Assembly: GCA_012728895.1 (NCBI GenBank) | Contig: JAAYEG010000027.1 | Location: 19,269-83,268 of the forward strand | Direction of reading: 5' to 3' | Source of the DNA: Methanospirillum sp. | GTDB taxonomy: Archaea; Halobacteriota; Methanomicrobia; Methanomicrobiales; Methanospirillaceae | Length of the DNA stretch: 64,000 bases | In this document: positions 34,705 to 43,476 of the stretch, in pieces | How the letters are laid out: the number at the start of each line of letters is the position of its first letter | How positions within the stretch are numbered: position 1 is the stretch's first letter | Translations under genes and position numbers: made by a program | The notes under the pieces: model-generated | Seen by the model: only the letters and a program-made list of their open reading frames with translations | The model's database searches: none | Told to the model about the DNA's origin: nothing

Positions 34705-35845
34705 TCACCCGTCGGGGAGCTCCCGGATCAGCGGCATGAACTGGACCACGCTCCCGTTCTCGTCGAGGAACGGCGAGACCGCGACCAGGCTCCGGACGGC
34801 GGAGCCGTCCTTCCGGAGGTACCGCTTCTCGAGCCGGATGATCGGGATGTCGCCACGCTGCAGCCGCCCCGCCTCGGAGACGGTGACCGGCTCGTCGTCC
34901 GGGTGGGTGATCGACGAGATCGTCTTCCCGACCAGGTCCTCCTCCGCGTAGCCGAGCATCCGGCAGAGGGATCGGTTGGCCATCCGGATCCTGAGGTCGA
35001 GGTCGACCAGCGCGATCCCGTCCGGGAGCTGGTCGAAGACCTGGCGGAGGAGCTCCCGGCTCTTCCGCAGCTCCAGCTCGGCCTCGCGCTGGGCCGTGAC
35101 GTCGGTGACGATCGCCTCGAGCGCGACCAGGGCCCCGTCCTCGCCGAGGACCGGGATGTTCTGCTGGTCGAGCCACCGGCTGCGCCCCTCCCGGTCGAGG
35201 ATCCGGAGGTCGTAGCGCGGCGGGACCCGTCCCTCCCGGAGGTCGGCCCGGATCCGCTCGACTCGCTCCTGCCAGTCGGGGGAGGCCAGGCGCCAGAACA
35301 TCCCGGGGTCCGCGTAGAACTCGTCCGGGCGGTAGCCCGTGATCTCCTCCGACGCAGGACTGACGAAGGTGAAGGTTTCGTCCGGCAGGCTCATCCGGTA
35401 TACCATATCCTTCGCGCGGTCCATGATCCGCCGGAACTGCTCCTCGCCCCGCCGGAGGCCCCGCTCCGCCTCCCTCCGCCCGATGGCCTGCCGGATCCCA
35501 TGTGCCAGCGCGGCATACTGGGACATCGGGTCGCCGCCCTTCTGGAGATAGAAGTCCGCGCCGTTGTTGATGGCAGCGATCATCACCTCCTCGCGGCCCC
35601 GCCCGGTGAAAAGGACGAACGGGACGTCCCCGAACTCGCGCCGGACGGCCTGCAGGAAGGAGATCCCGTCCATGCCGGCCATCTGGTAGTCGGAGACGAC
35701 GGCGTCGTACCTGCGTCTTGAGGGCGTCGATAGCTTCCGGTGCCGACAGGAAGCCCTCGATTTCGAACACCCCGTCCTTCCCGAGAAAGATCCGGCAGAG
35801 CTCGAGCTCCGAGGGTTCGTCGTCGACAAAGAGCACCCGGTGCAT
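34705..35845 (-). pseudogene. Response regulator-PAS-PAS protein, broken by a single-base frameshift
   Basis: The N-terminus RVLFVDDEPSELELCRIFL...EAIDALKTQ is a receiver domain with its acidic pocket; after that the frame is lost, and the next frame continues exactly with YDAVVSDYQMAGMDGI (phospho-acceptor Asp), FVLFTGRGREEV and ADFYLQKGGDP. Two PAS domains follow (about residues 150-270 and 275-380), each with a PAC-like end (IVTDVTAQREAELEL; SPFLDENGSV). No kinase domain. One surplus base near 35710-35711 explains the break. As deposited neither frame gives a full protein. Upstream TTTATTAACC lies at about 35881-35890. Confidence 0.8.
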
Positions 35846-36093
35846 CGTCAGGCGGCCTCACCATGATCCGGCACTACAGGTTAATAAAACCGGGTGATCC
35901 CCCGCCCCCCCGTTCAATGGCCCGGGAAGAGGGGGGCAGGGGGACCGGATGCCCCGGGGGAGCGTGCACATTGAAGCCATCGCGGGGCGCACCGTGTTGG
36001 GTGGATGACGCACAGAGGGCGGGCGCGGGCCTGGCAACCGGGAGCGGGCGCAGGGGTGAGCGGGCGACGGCCCCGGCCTCTCCGGGGGGCGGG

Positions 36094-37404
36094 CTGACGG
36101 CCTTTCGCTTCGCCCACCTGGCCGACCTCCATGTCGGGGCCTGGCGGGAGCGGTCGCTCGCCTCCGCGAACCTGGCGGCCGCCAGGGCCGCGTTCGAGCG
36201 CTGCATCGAGGAGCGGGTCGACTTCATCGTGATTGCCGGCGACCTCTTCGACGCGACCCTGCCCGAGCTGGGCTTCGTCCGCGAGGCGGCCGAGCTCCTC
36301 CGGCGGGTCCGGGACGCCGGGATCCCGGTCTACATGACCTACGGCTCCCACGACTTCAGCCCGACCGCGACCTCGGTGATCGACGTGCTCGAGGCCGCCG
36401 GGCTCTTCGTGAGCCTGATGGCCCCCGAGATCGCGGGCGAGGCGGACGGGGGGCTCGTCCGCCCCCGGTTCTTCGTCGACGAGCGGACGGGCGCCCGGCT
36501 CGCCGGGCTCTCGGGGAGGCAGCGATCGCTCGAGCGGGGCTACTACGAGCGGCTCGACCACGCGCACCTCGCGGCCGAGCCGGGCTTCAAGATCTTCGTC
36601 TTCCACTCGGCCCTCGACGAGGTCCTGCCCGAGCACGAGCAGCACGCCGAGTCGATGCCCCGCGCGTACCTCCCCACGGGTTTCGACTATTACGCGGGCG
36701 GCCACATCCACTCCCGGATCGAGTCGCGCCTCCCCGGGGACGGCGGGCTCGTGGTCTACCCCGGCCCGCTCCTCGGCCACCAGTACGGGGACCTCGAGCG
36801 GGCGAGGGAGTCGTCCCGGGGCTTCTACATCGTGACAGTCGACCGGGTCGTGACCGGGCTCGAGTTCGTCGAGGTCCCCCTCCCCCCGGTCGTGCTCCAC
36901 GAGATCCCGGGGGAGGGGCGCACGGCGGCCGAAGTGGTCGAAGATCTCCGGGAGGCCGTATCCTCCCGGTCCCATGAGGGAACGATCGCGCTGGTCAGGG
37001 CCCGGGGGAGACTCGCCGCCGGGAGGCCGAACGATGTGCCGTTCGCCGAGGCCCGCGCCGCTCTCGAGGCCCAGGGCGCGCTCTGCGTAAAGATCAGCCG
37101 GGGGGGGCTACGCGCCCTCGAGGAGGTGCGGTCCAGGGGCGACGGGACCGGTGGCAAGGGCGAGATCGAGGCCCGGGTCCTCGCCGCCCGGTGCGCGGGG
37201 TTCGAGCCCGCGCCAACGCTCGACCCCGAGGTCGCCGCGAGGGTATCGGCCGGTTTCGCCGGGGAGCAGGGGACCGCGACCGGGCACCGCGTCCTCGAGG
37301 CGGTCGCGGTCGAACCGGTCGAGGGAGAAGCGGCCCGGAACTTCGCTGACCGGGTCCGGTCGCGGGTCGCTGAGGCCCTCCCGGACCTCGAGGAGCAGGC
37401 ATGA
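36094..37404 (+). CDS. mre11: DNA double-strand break repair nuclease Mre11
   Basis: A calcineurin-like phosphoesterase of 436 residues. Metal motifs: FAHLADLHVG (DxH), IVIAGDLFDA (GDxxD), TYGSHDF (GxHD; the usual Asn is Ser), FVFHSALDE and GGHIHSR (GHxH). With Rad50 it processes DNA ends. Homology begins exactly at the CTG 36094 (LTAFRFAHLADLH); the closest conventional in-frame start is GTG 36001, which would add 31 low-complexity residues, so the start is uncertain. Its stop overlaps rad50 by 4 nt (ATGA). Confidence 0.9.
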   Translation: MTAFRFAHLADLHVGAWRERSLASANLAAARAAFERCIEERVDFIVIAGDLFDATLPELGFVREAAELLRRVRDAGIPVYMTYGSHDFSPTATSVIDVLEAAGLFVSLMAPEIAGEADGGLVRPRFFVDERTGARLAGLSGRQRSLERGYYERLDHAHLAAEPGFKIFVFHSALDEVLPEHEQHAESMPRAYLPTGFDYYAGGHIHSRIESRLPGDGGLVVYPGPLLGHQYGDLERARESSRGFYIVTVDRVVTGLEFVEVPLPPVVLHEIPGEGRTAAEVVEDLREAVSSRSHEGTIALVRARGRLAAGRPNDVPFAEARAALEAQGALCVKISRGGLRALEEVRSRGDGTGGKGEIEARVLAARCAGFEPAPTLDPEVAARVSAGFAGEQGTATGHRVLEAVAVEPVEGEAARNFADRVRSRVAEALPDLEEQA

Positions 37405-39995
37405 GGATTGTCAGGCTCGCGCTCTCGAATATCCGGTCCTACGGCACGGGCCCGACCGTGGTCGAGCTCGGGGACGGTATCACGCTCTTCTGGGGCGAGA
37501 TCGGGTCAGGCAAGTCGACCCTCCTCTCCGCGCTCGAGTTCGGGCTCTTCGGGCTCGGCGACCTCCGGACCACCCACCTCCTCCGCCACCGGGCGGCGCG
37601 CGGGGAGGTGGCCGTGACCTTCGTCTCCGGGGCCGCGGAGTACACGGTCCACCGGGCGCTCGTCAGGAGCCCGAGGTCCGGCGACGTGCGGCAGGCGGAG
37701 GGGTACATCGAGACCGACGGGGTCCGGACCGACTATTCGACGACCGAGCTCCGGGCGCGCGTCCTGGACCTGCTCGGGTTCAACGAACGGCCGGACCCGA
37801 AGGCCTCCTCCCGGATCTACCGCTACGCGGTCTACACCCCCCAGGAGGAGATGAAGCAGGTCCTCTCCCTCGGGCGCGAGGAGCGGCTCGACATCCTCCG
37901 CCGGGCCTTCGGGCTCGAGCAGTACCGGCACGCCCGCCGGAACGTCGAGGAACACCTGGTCCGGTCGCTCGTCGCGCCCCGCCGCGAGGTGCTCGCCGGG
38001 GCCGCGGCTGGGCTGCCCGCGGCCGTTGAGGAGGAGGAACGGCTCCGCGGGGAGGCTGACCGCCTCGCCGGGGAGCTCGCCGGGGCCGGGGACGCGGTCT
38101 CCCTGATCGCGGCCGAGCAGACCCGGCTCGCCGAGGAGACCGCCGCCCTCTCCGGAGTGCGCACCCGGTACGAGCGGGCCCGCGGGGAGCTCGACGGGCT
38201 CGAACGGGTGATCGGGGAGGATGCGGCCCGGGAGCTCGCCCTCGGGCGGGACCTCGAACGGCTCGCAACCGAGTGGCCCGACGACCACGACGGCGACGCC
38301 CGGTTCGAACGGCTCAGGGACGGGCACGGGGAATGGGAGAGGCTCGTCGCCGAGCGGACCCGCCTCCGCCCGGCGGCTGACGGCTACCGGGCGCTCGACG
38401 AGGAGACGCAGGCGCTCCGGGGGGCGATCGAGCGGGAGCGGGAGCGGCTCGCCGGGCGGCGGGAGGCCCTGGTGGGGCAGCTGGCGGTCGGCGAACCAGC
38501 CCGGCACCTCGCCGCCCTCGACGAGGAGGAGGAGGTGCTCGCCGCCGGGGCGGCGCGGCTCGAGGCCGAGCTCGCGCCCGGGGCCGAGCTCTCCGAGGAG
38601 ATCGGGCTCGTCCACCAGGTCCGGGGGCGGGCGCAGGCGAACCTCCGTGGAGCCCGAAACGAGCTGGAGGCGGTCCTGGGGGAGTGGGCGGCGCTCGAGT
38701 CCCTCGGGGCCGGCGCCCCCTGCCCGACCTGCCGGCAGACCCTCTCGCCCGACCACCTCGCCGCGATCCGGGCCGACGTCGACGCCCGGGCGGGCCGACT
38801 CCAGGAACGGATCGACGAGCAGCGCGACCTCTGCCGCCGGGCCGACGAGAGGCTCGCGGAGCTCGGGGAACGGCAGGATCACCTCGAACGGGTCCGGCGC
38901 GACCTGGAGGCGGCCCGGGGCCTCCTCGAGCGGGCGGCGGGACGCCGGCGCGAGCTCGGGGAGCGGGCCAGGGAGCGGGCAGCGCTCGCGGCCGAGTGCG
39001 CCGCGCTCGACCGGCGGCTCGAGGCCGAGGACTACGCGGCGGACGAGCGGGCGGCGCTCGATCGTGCCCTGGAACGCCGCGAAGGGCTCGCCGGAGACCG
39101 CGCCCGGTTCGAGAGGGTCGAGGCCGCGATCGAGGCCATCGAGGGGGCCGGGACCGTCGTCGCCTACCGCGAGGCCCTCGCCCGGCGCGAGGCGCGCGCC
39201 GAGGCCCGGCGCCGCCGGCAGGCGGTCGAGGAGGCGCTCGCCGCGGCCGCGGAGCGGCTCCGGGAGCGGCGGGAAGAGGCCGCGCGCCGACGGAAGGCGC
39301 TCGAGGAGCAGCGCGAGGCTGTCGGGCGGCTCGAGCGGCTGGAGGAACAGATCACCGCGCTCGCGGAACGCGCGTCGGAAGCGGAGCGGGAGCGGGTCCG
39401 GATCCAGGTCGAGGAGGCGAGGACCCGGGAGCGGCTCGCAGGGGCCGCGGCCGAGCACGCCCGGCTCCTTGCGCTCGAGCGGAGGCGGCAGTACCTCGGC
39501 GAGGTCCAGCGCTGGCTCACCCTCCACCTCGTCCCCGCGATCGCCGATATCGAGGCCGAGGTCTTCGAGCGGATCCGGGCCCGCTTCGAGGCGCTCTTCG
39601 CCGACTGGTTCGCCCGGTTCCTCGAGAGCGACGACCTGGAGGCCCGGGTCGACGAGACCTTCTCGCCGCAGCTCCGGTCGGGGGAGTACGACCTGGACCT
39701 GGACCTGGATGCCCTCTCGGGGGGCGAGAGGACCAGCCTGGCGCTCGCCTACCGCCTCGCGCTCAGCACGATGGTCCGCGAGGAGGCCGGGATCCACCGG
39801 GAGAGCCTGCTCGTGCTCGACGAGCCGACCGACGGGTTCTCGTCGGGGCAGCTCAACCGGCTCCGGGAGATCCTGAACGAGACGGGGTGCGACCAGACGA
39901 TCATCGTCTCGCACGAGCAGGAGCTCGAGGGGGTCGCAGACCGGGTCTACGGGGTCGTGAAAGAGAGTGGGGAGTCCCGCGTCGTGGTCCTCTGA
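37401..39995 (+). CDS. rad50: DNA double-strand break repair ATPase Rad50
   Basis: An 864-residue SMC-like ATPase. Walker A is GEIGSGKSTLLSALEFGLFG at the N-terminus, the ABC signature LSGGERTSLALAYRLAL and Walker B LLVLDEPTDGF at the C-terminus. Two long Glu/Arg-rich coiled coils flank the zinc hook CPTC (near residue 438) in APCPTCRQTLSPDHL. It forms the Mre11-Rad50 complex for tethering and resection of DNA ends. ATGA overlap with mre11 gives coupled translation. Confidence 0.96.
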   Translation: MRIVRLALSNIRSYGTGPTVVELGDGITLFWGEIGSGKSTLLSALEFGLFGLGDLRTTHLLRHRAARGEVAVTFVSGAAEYTVHRALVRSPRSGDVRQAEGYIETDGVRTDYSTTELRARVLDLLGFNERPDPKASSRIYRYAVYTPQEEMKQVLSLGREERLDILRRAFGLEQYRHARRNVEEHLVRSLVAPRREVLAGAAAGLPAAVEEEERLRGEADRLAGELAGAGDAVSLIAAEQTRLAEETAALSGVRTRYERARGELDGLERVIGEDAARELALGRDLERLATEWPDDHDGDARFERLRDGHGEWERLVAERTRLRPAADGYRALDEETQALRGAIERERERLAGRREALVGQLAVGEPARHLAALDEEEEVLAAGAARLEAELAPGAELSEEIGLVHQVRGRAQANLRGARNELEAVLGEWAALESLGAGAPCPTCRQTLSPDHLAAIRADVDARAGRLQERIDEQRDLCRRADERLAELGERQDHLERVRRDLEAARGLLERAAGRRRELGERARERAALAAECAALDRRLEAEDYAADERAALDRALERREGLAGDRARFERVEAAIEAIEGAGTVVAYREALARREARAEARRRRQAVEEALAAAAERLRERREEAARRRKALEEQREAVGRLERLEEQITALAERASEAERERVRIQVEEARTRERLAGAAAEHARLLALERRRQYLGEVQRWLTLHLVPAIADIEAEVFERIRARFEALFADWFARFLESDDLEARVDETFSPQLRSGEYDLDLDLDALSGGERTSLALAYRLALSTMVREEAGIHRESLLVLDEPTDGFSSGQLNRLREILNETGCDQTIIVSHEQELEGVADRVYGVVKESGESRVVVL

Positions 39996-40002
39996 CTGAG
40001 GC

Positions 40003-40566
40003 TCAGGGCCGCCGGGCGCGGACCAGGTAGAAGTACTCCCCGGACGGCTCGACCGACTCCACCTCGAACCCGGCCCCGCCGATCAGCTCCACCGCCTCGT
40101 CCTCCGAGAACCGGATCTCGACCGGCGGGCCGATGAGATCGCCGTCCCGGATCGTCTCCTCCTTCTTCCAGTCGAGGTCCGCGAGCAGCCCCCCGGGCTT
40201 CAGGGAAGTGAACGCGTGCCGGAGCGCGGTCTCCTGGTCGTGGAAGTCGTGCAGGCTGTTGGAGATCAGGACCAGGTCGGCGCAACCCTCGCAGACCGCG
40301 TAATCCTCCACGGCGTTCGCGCGGATCCTGATGTTCTCGAGCCCCTCGTCCTCGGCCCGCTCGTGGAGGCGGGTCAGGCGTTCGACCGAGGTGTCGACGG
40401 CGTACACCGTGCCCCGCGGCCCGACCCGCCTGGAGGCCGGCAGGGCGAAGAACCCGGATCCCGCGCCCATGTCGACCACGACGTGCCCGGGCTCGAGGCC
40501 CAGGAACCCAAGGATCTCCTCGGGACCCTGCCACTCCCGTCGGGTCGTCTCGTCGTGCATCTTCAT
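40003..40566 (-). CDS. Class I SAM-dependent methyltransferase
   Basis: A 187-residue Rossmann-fold methyltransferase. Motif I is VVVDMGAGSGFFALPA, the acidic end of strand 2 is VYAVDTSVERL, and motif IV-like DLVLISNSLHDF follows. It belongs to the UbiE/small-molecule group in layout; substrate unknown. A TTGATATCC box on this strand lies 25-33 nt before the ATG, so the transcript is probably leaderless. It is convergent with rad50, 7 nt apart. Confidence 0.87.
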   Translation of the reverse strand: MKMHDETTRREWQGPEEILGFLGLEPGHVVVDMGAGSGFFALPASRRVGPRGTVYAVDTSVERLTRLHERAEDEGLENIRIRANAVEDYAVCEGCADLVLISNSLHDFHDQETALRHAFTSLKPGGLLADLDWKKEETIRDGDLIGPPVEIRFSEDEAVELIGGAGFEVESVEPSGEYFYLVRARRP

Positions 40567-40670
40567 ACCTTCGTGTAGGGGCGGGATCGGATATCAAGGT
40601 GTGGCGCCCCGCGGACGGGAGGGTCCGCGGAAGGCGCAAGCCTGATATCCCTGCCCGGCGGACTCCTGGC

Positions 40671-41102
40671 ATGGACATCATGGAAGTCACGGGGTTCGCC
40701 AACGCGAACCCGGTCGCGTTCATCGCGACGGTGGACGGCGACCAGCCCCGGGTCCGGGCCTTTGCCATGTGGTACGCGGACGAGACCGGGTTCTACTTCC
40801 ACACCGGCTCGACCAAGGACGTCTGCCAGCAGCTGCGGGCGAACCCGAAGGTCGAGCTCTGCTTCTTCGACCCCGGCGACGGACAGGGCGCGGGCCGGCA
40901 GCTCCGGGTCGAGGGCACGGTCGAGTTCCTCGAGGATCCGGCGCTCGCCGGGAGGCTGTACGAGGAGCGCCCCTGGGTCCGGGCGATCACGGCCGAGGGC
41001 GACACCCGCCTCGCGATCTTCCGCGTGGCCCACGGCGCCGCCTGGTTCTGGACCATGGCTGTGAACCTGCACGAGCGCGAGCAGGAGCGGGTCCGGTTCT
41101 AG
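40671..41102 (+). CDS. Pyridoxamine 5'-phosphate oxidase-like flavin protein
   Basis: A 143-residue split-barrel FMN-binding protein: NPVAFIATVDGDQPRVRAFAM, ETGFYFHTGSTKDVCQQLRA, NPKVELCFFDPG and WTMAVNLHE match PNPOx-like general flavin (or F420) binding proteins rather than true PdxH. GATATCC lies 27 nt before the ATG. F420-dependent or FMN-dependent reduction is possible; the substrate cannot be predicted. Confidence 0.85.
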   Translation: MDIMEVTGFANANPVAFIATVDGDQPRVRAFAMWYADETGFYFHTGSTKDVCQQLRANPKVELCFFDPGDGQGAGRQLRVEGTVEFLEDPALAGRLYEERPWVRAITAEGDTRLAIFRVAHGAAWFWTMAVNLHEREQERVRF

Positions 41103-41188
41103 GGGGAGCCCGATGCGGCGGGGAAGCGGAGGCCCTCGCCGCCGGTCCCGGGATCATGCATAAGTGGCCCGGGGTGCACCCCGTCTCC

Positions 41189-41527
41189 ATGAAGCTGGTG
41201 GTGGCGGTCATCCGGGACGCCCGGCTCCAGGCGGTCCGGGAGGCGCTCGACGGGGCCGGGTTCCCGTCGATGACCGTCTCTGAGGTCCAGGGCCGGGGCG
41301 AGCAGCGGGGAGTGCGGCAGCGGTACCGGGGGGCCGAGTACGTGATCGACCTGCTTCCGCGGACCCGGGTCGAGGTGGCGGTGCACGACACGGCCGTCGA
41401 GCGGGTCGTGGACCTGGTCTGCGAGGCCGCCCGGACGGGCGAGCCGGGTGACGGCAAGGTCTTCATCCTCCCTCTCGAGGACGCGATCCGGGTCCGGACG
41501 CGGGAACGGGGAGAGGGGGTGCTCTAG
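41189..41527 (+). CDS. P-II family nitrogen regulatory protein
   Basis: A 112-residue GlnB/GlnK-type trimer subunit. Family marks: MKLVVAVIRDARLQAVREAL, the T-loop VQGRGEQRG...RYRGAEYVIDLLP with the Tyr of RGAEY, VVDLVCEAARTGEPGDGKVF and IRVRTRERG. It senses ATP/ADP and 2-oxoglutarate. No ammonium transporter gene (amtB) is beside it, so it is not a classical glnK-amtB pair here. The leader has GCATAAG about 30 nt before ATG. The stop shares CTAG with the convergent CCA gene. Confidence 0.9.
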   Translation: MKLVVAVIRDARLQAVREALDGAGFPSMTVSEVQGRGEQRGVRQRYRGAEYVIDLLPRTRVEVAVHDTAVERVVDLVCEAARTGEPGDGKVFILPLEDAIRVRTRERGEGVL

Positions 41528-42885
41528 GGCCGCCCGAGCCGGACGAGCGGCGAGGCCCGGTCGAGAAACGCCCCGAGGAACGGCGCGAACTCCTCCGACC
41601 AGCAGCCCGGTCCCTCCAGGAGCTCGCGCCGTTTCAGCGCGCTTCGGACGTGCTTGCCGAGCGAGACCCCCAGCACCTCCTCCGACCCGAGTAGGGCCTC
41701 GGCCGTTCGGAAACGGCGCGGGACCTCGACCGCGTACCGGCCGTCCTCGATGAACGGCCCGGCGAACGGCCCGGCGGAGCGGGCCGCGTACTTCTCGCGG
41801 AACCGGGCGGCGTTCTCGGCGTTCCAGAGCGGCGGCCCCTGATGGCGCGCCACCGCCGGCAGGCGGTCGACCAGGAGTTCGAAGGTGAGCAGGCAGTGGT
41901 CCGGGCCCATGGCGCAGTCGGCCTGGTGGACAGCGAAACCGTGCCGCTCGAGAAGGTTCACGAGCCCCTCCAGGCTCTTCCTGAGCTGCGGGACGACGAC
42001 GTCCTCTATCAGGTTCGGGGTCGGGAACCGGAGCGCGAAGAGCGTGGTCCCCCGTTCGACCAGCCGCTCCCCGAACGCGCCCTCCCCGACGGACGGCCAG
42101 GGCCGGCGCTCGAAGAAAACGATCGAGGGGGACTCGAGGTATCCCCTCGCCAGCTCGGCGAAGGCCATCATCTGCGAGAGCGAGACCGAGGCCGAGACGT
42201 TCCGGTTCGGGTCGACCGGGTCGACCACGACGAGCGGCTCGTCGAATGCTTTCGCCGCGTGGTTCTCGAGGTCGATCACGGTCCCGGGCCGCCACGAGGC
42301 CGCGGCCCCGAGGACGCCCTCGAAAGACCCGTAGCGGAGCACGAGCAGCTCGCAGAGGTAGCCGGCGAAGCCCTCGGTCATCTGGTCTGACCCGTAGACC
42401 CCGCCGGCCTTGGCGAACTGCTTGAGGAGGAGGATGTCGTCCACCAGGTCCCCGATCCGCCCGGATATGTAGCGCGTGTGGAACGGAGTCCGGTCGACCG
42501 CGCTCCGGATCCCGGTCGCCGAGGAAACGCGGTAGCACGGGACCAGGTCGACATCGATCCCGTCCACGGTGGCGTTGATGTACGGGTGCTCGGCGTACTT
42601 CTCGCGGTAGCCGTCGCCGAACTCGAGCGCGATCGCCCGGGCGAGCGAGAGCCCGTCCCGCTCCAGGGACTCCCGGTCCAGGTCGGGCGGGAAGAGGAGG
42701 AAGAGGTCCAGGTCCCGGTCGCCCCTGACCCAGGTCCCCCGCGCCGCCGAGCCGACGACCATGGCCCCGACCCCCCGTGCCTCGATGGCGGGTGCGAGCC
42801 GATCGATCACGGACCTGAGGTGGGCGAGCTCGTCCGGGCGGGGCCGGATCCGCTCAAGCACATCCTCGCGGATCCCGGCTGTCAG
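41524..42885 (-). CDS. cca: Archaeal CCA-adding tRNA nucleotidyltransferase
   Basis: A class I CCA-adding enzyme of about 453 residues. The catalytic motif is VVGSAARGTWVRGDRDLDLFLLFP (GS...DLD), followed by HPYINATVDGIDVDLVPCYRV (third Asp), ISGRIGDLVDDILLLKQFAKAGGVYGSD and FAGYLCELLVLRYGSF, all typical of the archaeal enzyme; quoted in parts. It completes the 3' CCA end of tRNAs. No ATG/GTG/TTG exists at the expected N-terminus; CTG 42885 overlaps the ThpR stop as CTGA and gives the family-length protein. GTG 42861 is the conventional alternative, 8 codons later. Confidence 0.92.
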   Translation of the reverse strand: MTAGIREDVLERIRPRPDELAHLRSVIDRLAPAIEARGVGAMVVGSAARGTWVRGDRDLDLFLLFPPDLDRESLERDGLSLARAIALEFGDGYREKYAEHPYINATVDGIDVDLVPCYRVSSATGIRSAVDRTPFHTRYISGRIGDLVDDILLLKQFAKAGGVYGSDQMTEGFAGYLCELLVLRYGSFEGVLGAAASWRPGTVIDLENHAAKAFDEPLVVVDPVDPNRNVSASVSLSQMMAFAELARGYLESPSIVFFERRPWPSVGEGAFGERLVERGTTLFALRFPTPNLIEDVVVPQLRKSLEGLVNLLERHGFAVHQADCAMGPDHCLLTFELLVDRLPAVARHQGPPLWNAENAARFREKYAARSAGPFAGPFIEDGRYAVEVPRRFRTAEALLGSEEVLGVSLGKHVRSALKRRELLEGPGCWSEEFAPFLGAFLDRASPLVRLGRP

Positions 42886-43421
42886 AGCAACACCTCGGAG
42901 AGGTCGTCGTAGATCGGGCCGCTGGGCGTGAGCGTGCTCTGTTTGAGCCGGAACCGGTCGACTGTGAAGGCCCCGAACCCATCCGGGGGGAGGTCCGCGA
43001 GCAGGTCGCCGAGGGACGGGTGGAAGGATCTCACCCGCGCGACGGTCGCGTGGCCGCGGAACGGCCTTCGCTCCGGGGTGAAGCCGAGCGGCTCGAGCGC
43101 GCGCGCGACGCCTGCGGCGAGCCCGGCGAGGGAGCCGTTCCCGGTGCAGGGGCACCAGAGCGTCCGCGGCTCGCGCCGGCCATCCCCGGCGATCGGGCCG
43201 ACCCGGACCTCGAACGGGGGCTGCCGAACCCCCGCGAGCGCCCCTGCGACTGCCGGGAGGCGTTCGGGGGGCACCTCGCCGAGGAACGCGAGGGTCACGT
43301 GGATCAGGGCGGGGTCCACGAACGAGAGGCGGGCCCGCGACTCCCGAAGGGCCTCCGCGACCCCGCCGATCCGGGCCCGCAGGTCGTCGGGAAGGTCGAC
43401 CGCGACGAACGTCCGCACCAT
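42882..43421 (-). CDS. thpR: RNA 2',3'-cyclic phosphodiesterase
   Basis: A 179-residue 2H phosphoesterase with both HxTx motifs, HVTLAFLGEVP and HATVARVRSF, and the N-terminus VRTFVAVDLPDDLR typical of ThpR. It opens 2',3'-cyclic phosphates on RNA ends and is often found with the CCA enzyme in archaea, as here (4-nt overlap). A TTATCG box lies about 27 nt upstream of the ATG. The superfamily also has a decayed member at 19024-19654. Confidence 0.92.
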   Translation of the reverse strand: MVRTFVAVDLPDDLRARIGGVAEALRESRARLSFVDPALIHVTLAFLGEVPPERLPAVAGALAGVRQPPFEVRVGPIAGDGRREPRTLWCPCTGNGSLAGLAAGVARALEPLGFTPERRPFRGHATVARVRSFHPSLGDLLADLPPDGFGAFTVDRFRLKQSTLTPSGPIYDDLSEVLL

Positions 43422-43476
43422 GCGACTGAGTGTGGGCGCGGCGATAAGATTACAGGATCGGTCGCCCGCCCGGGCG

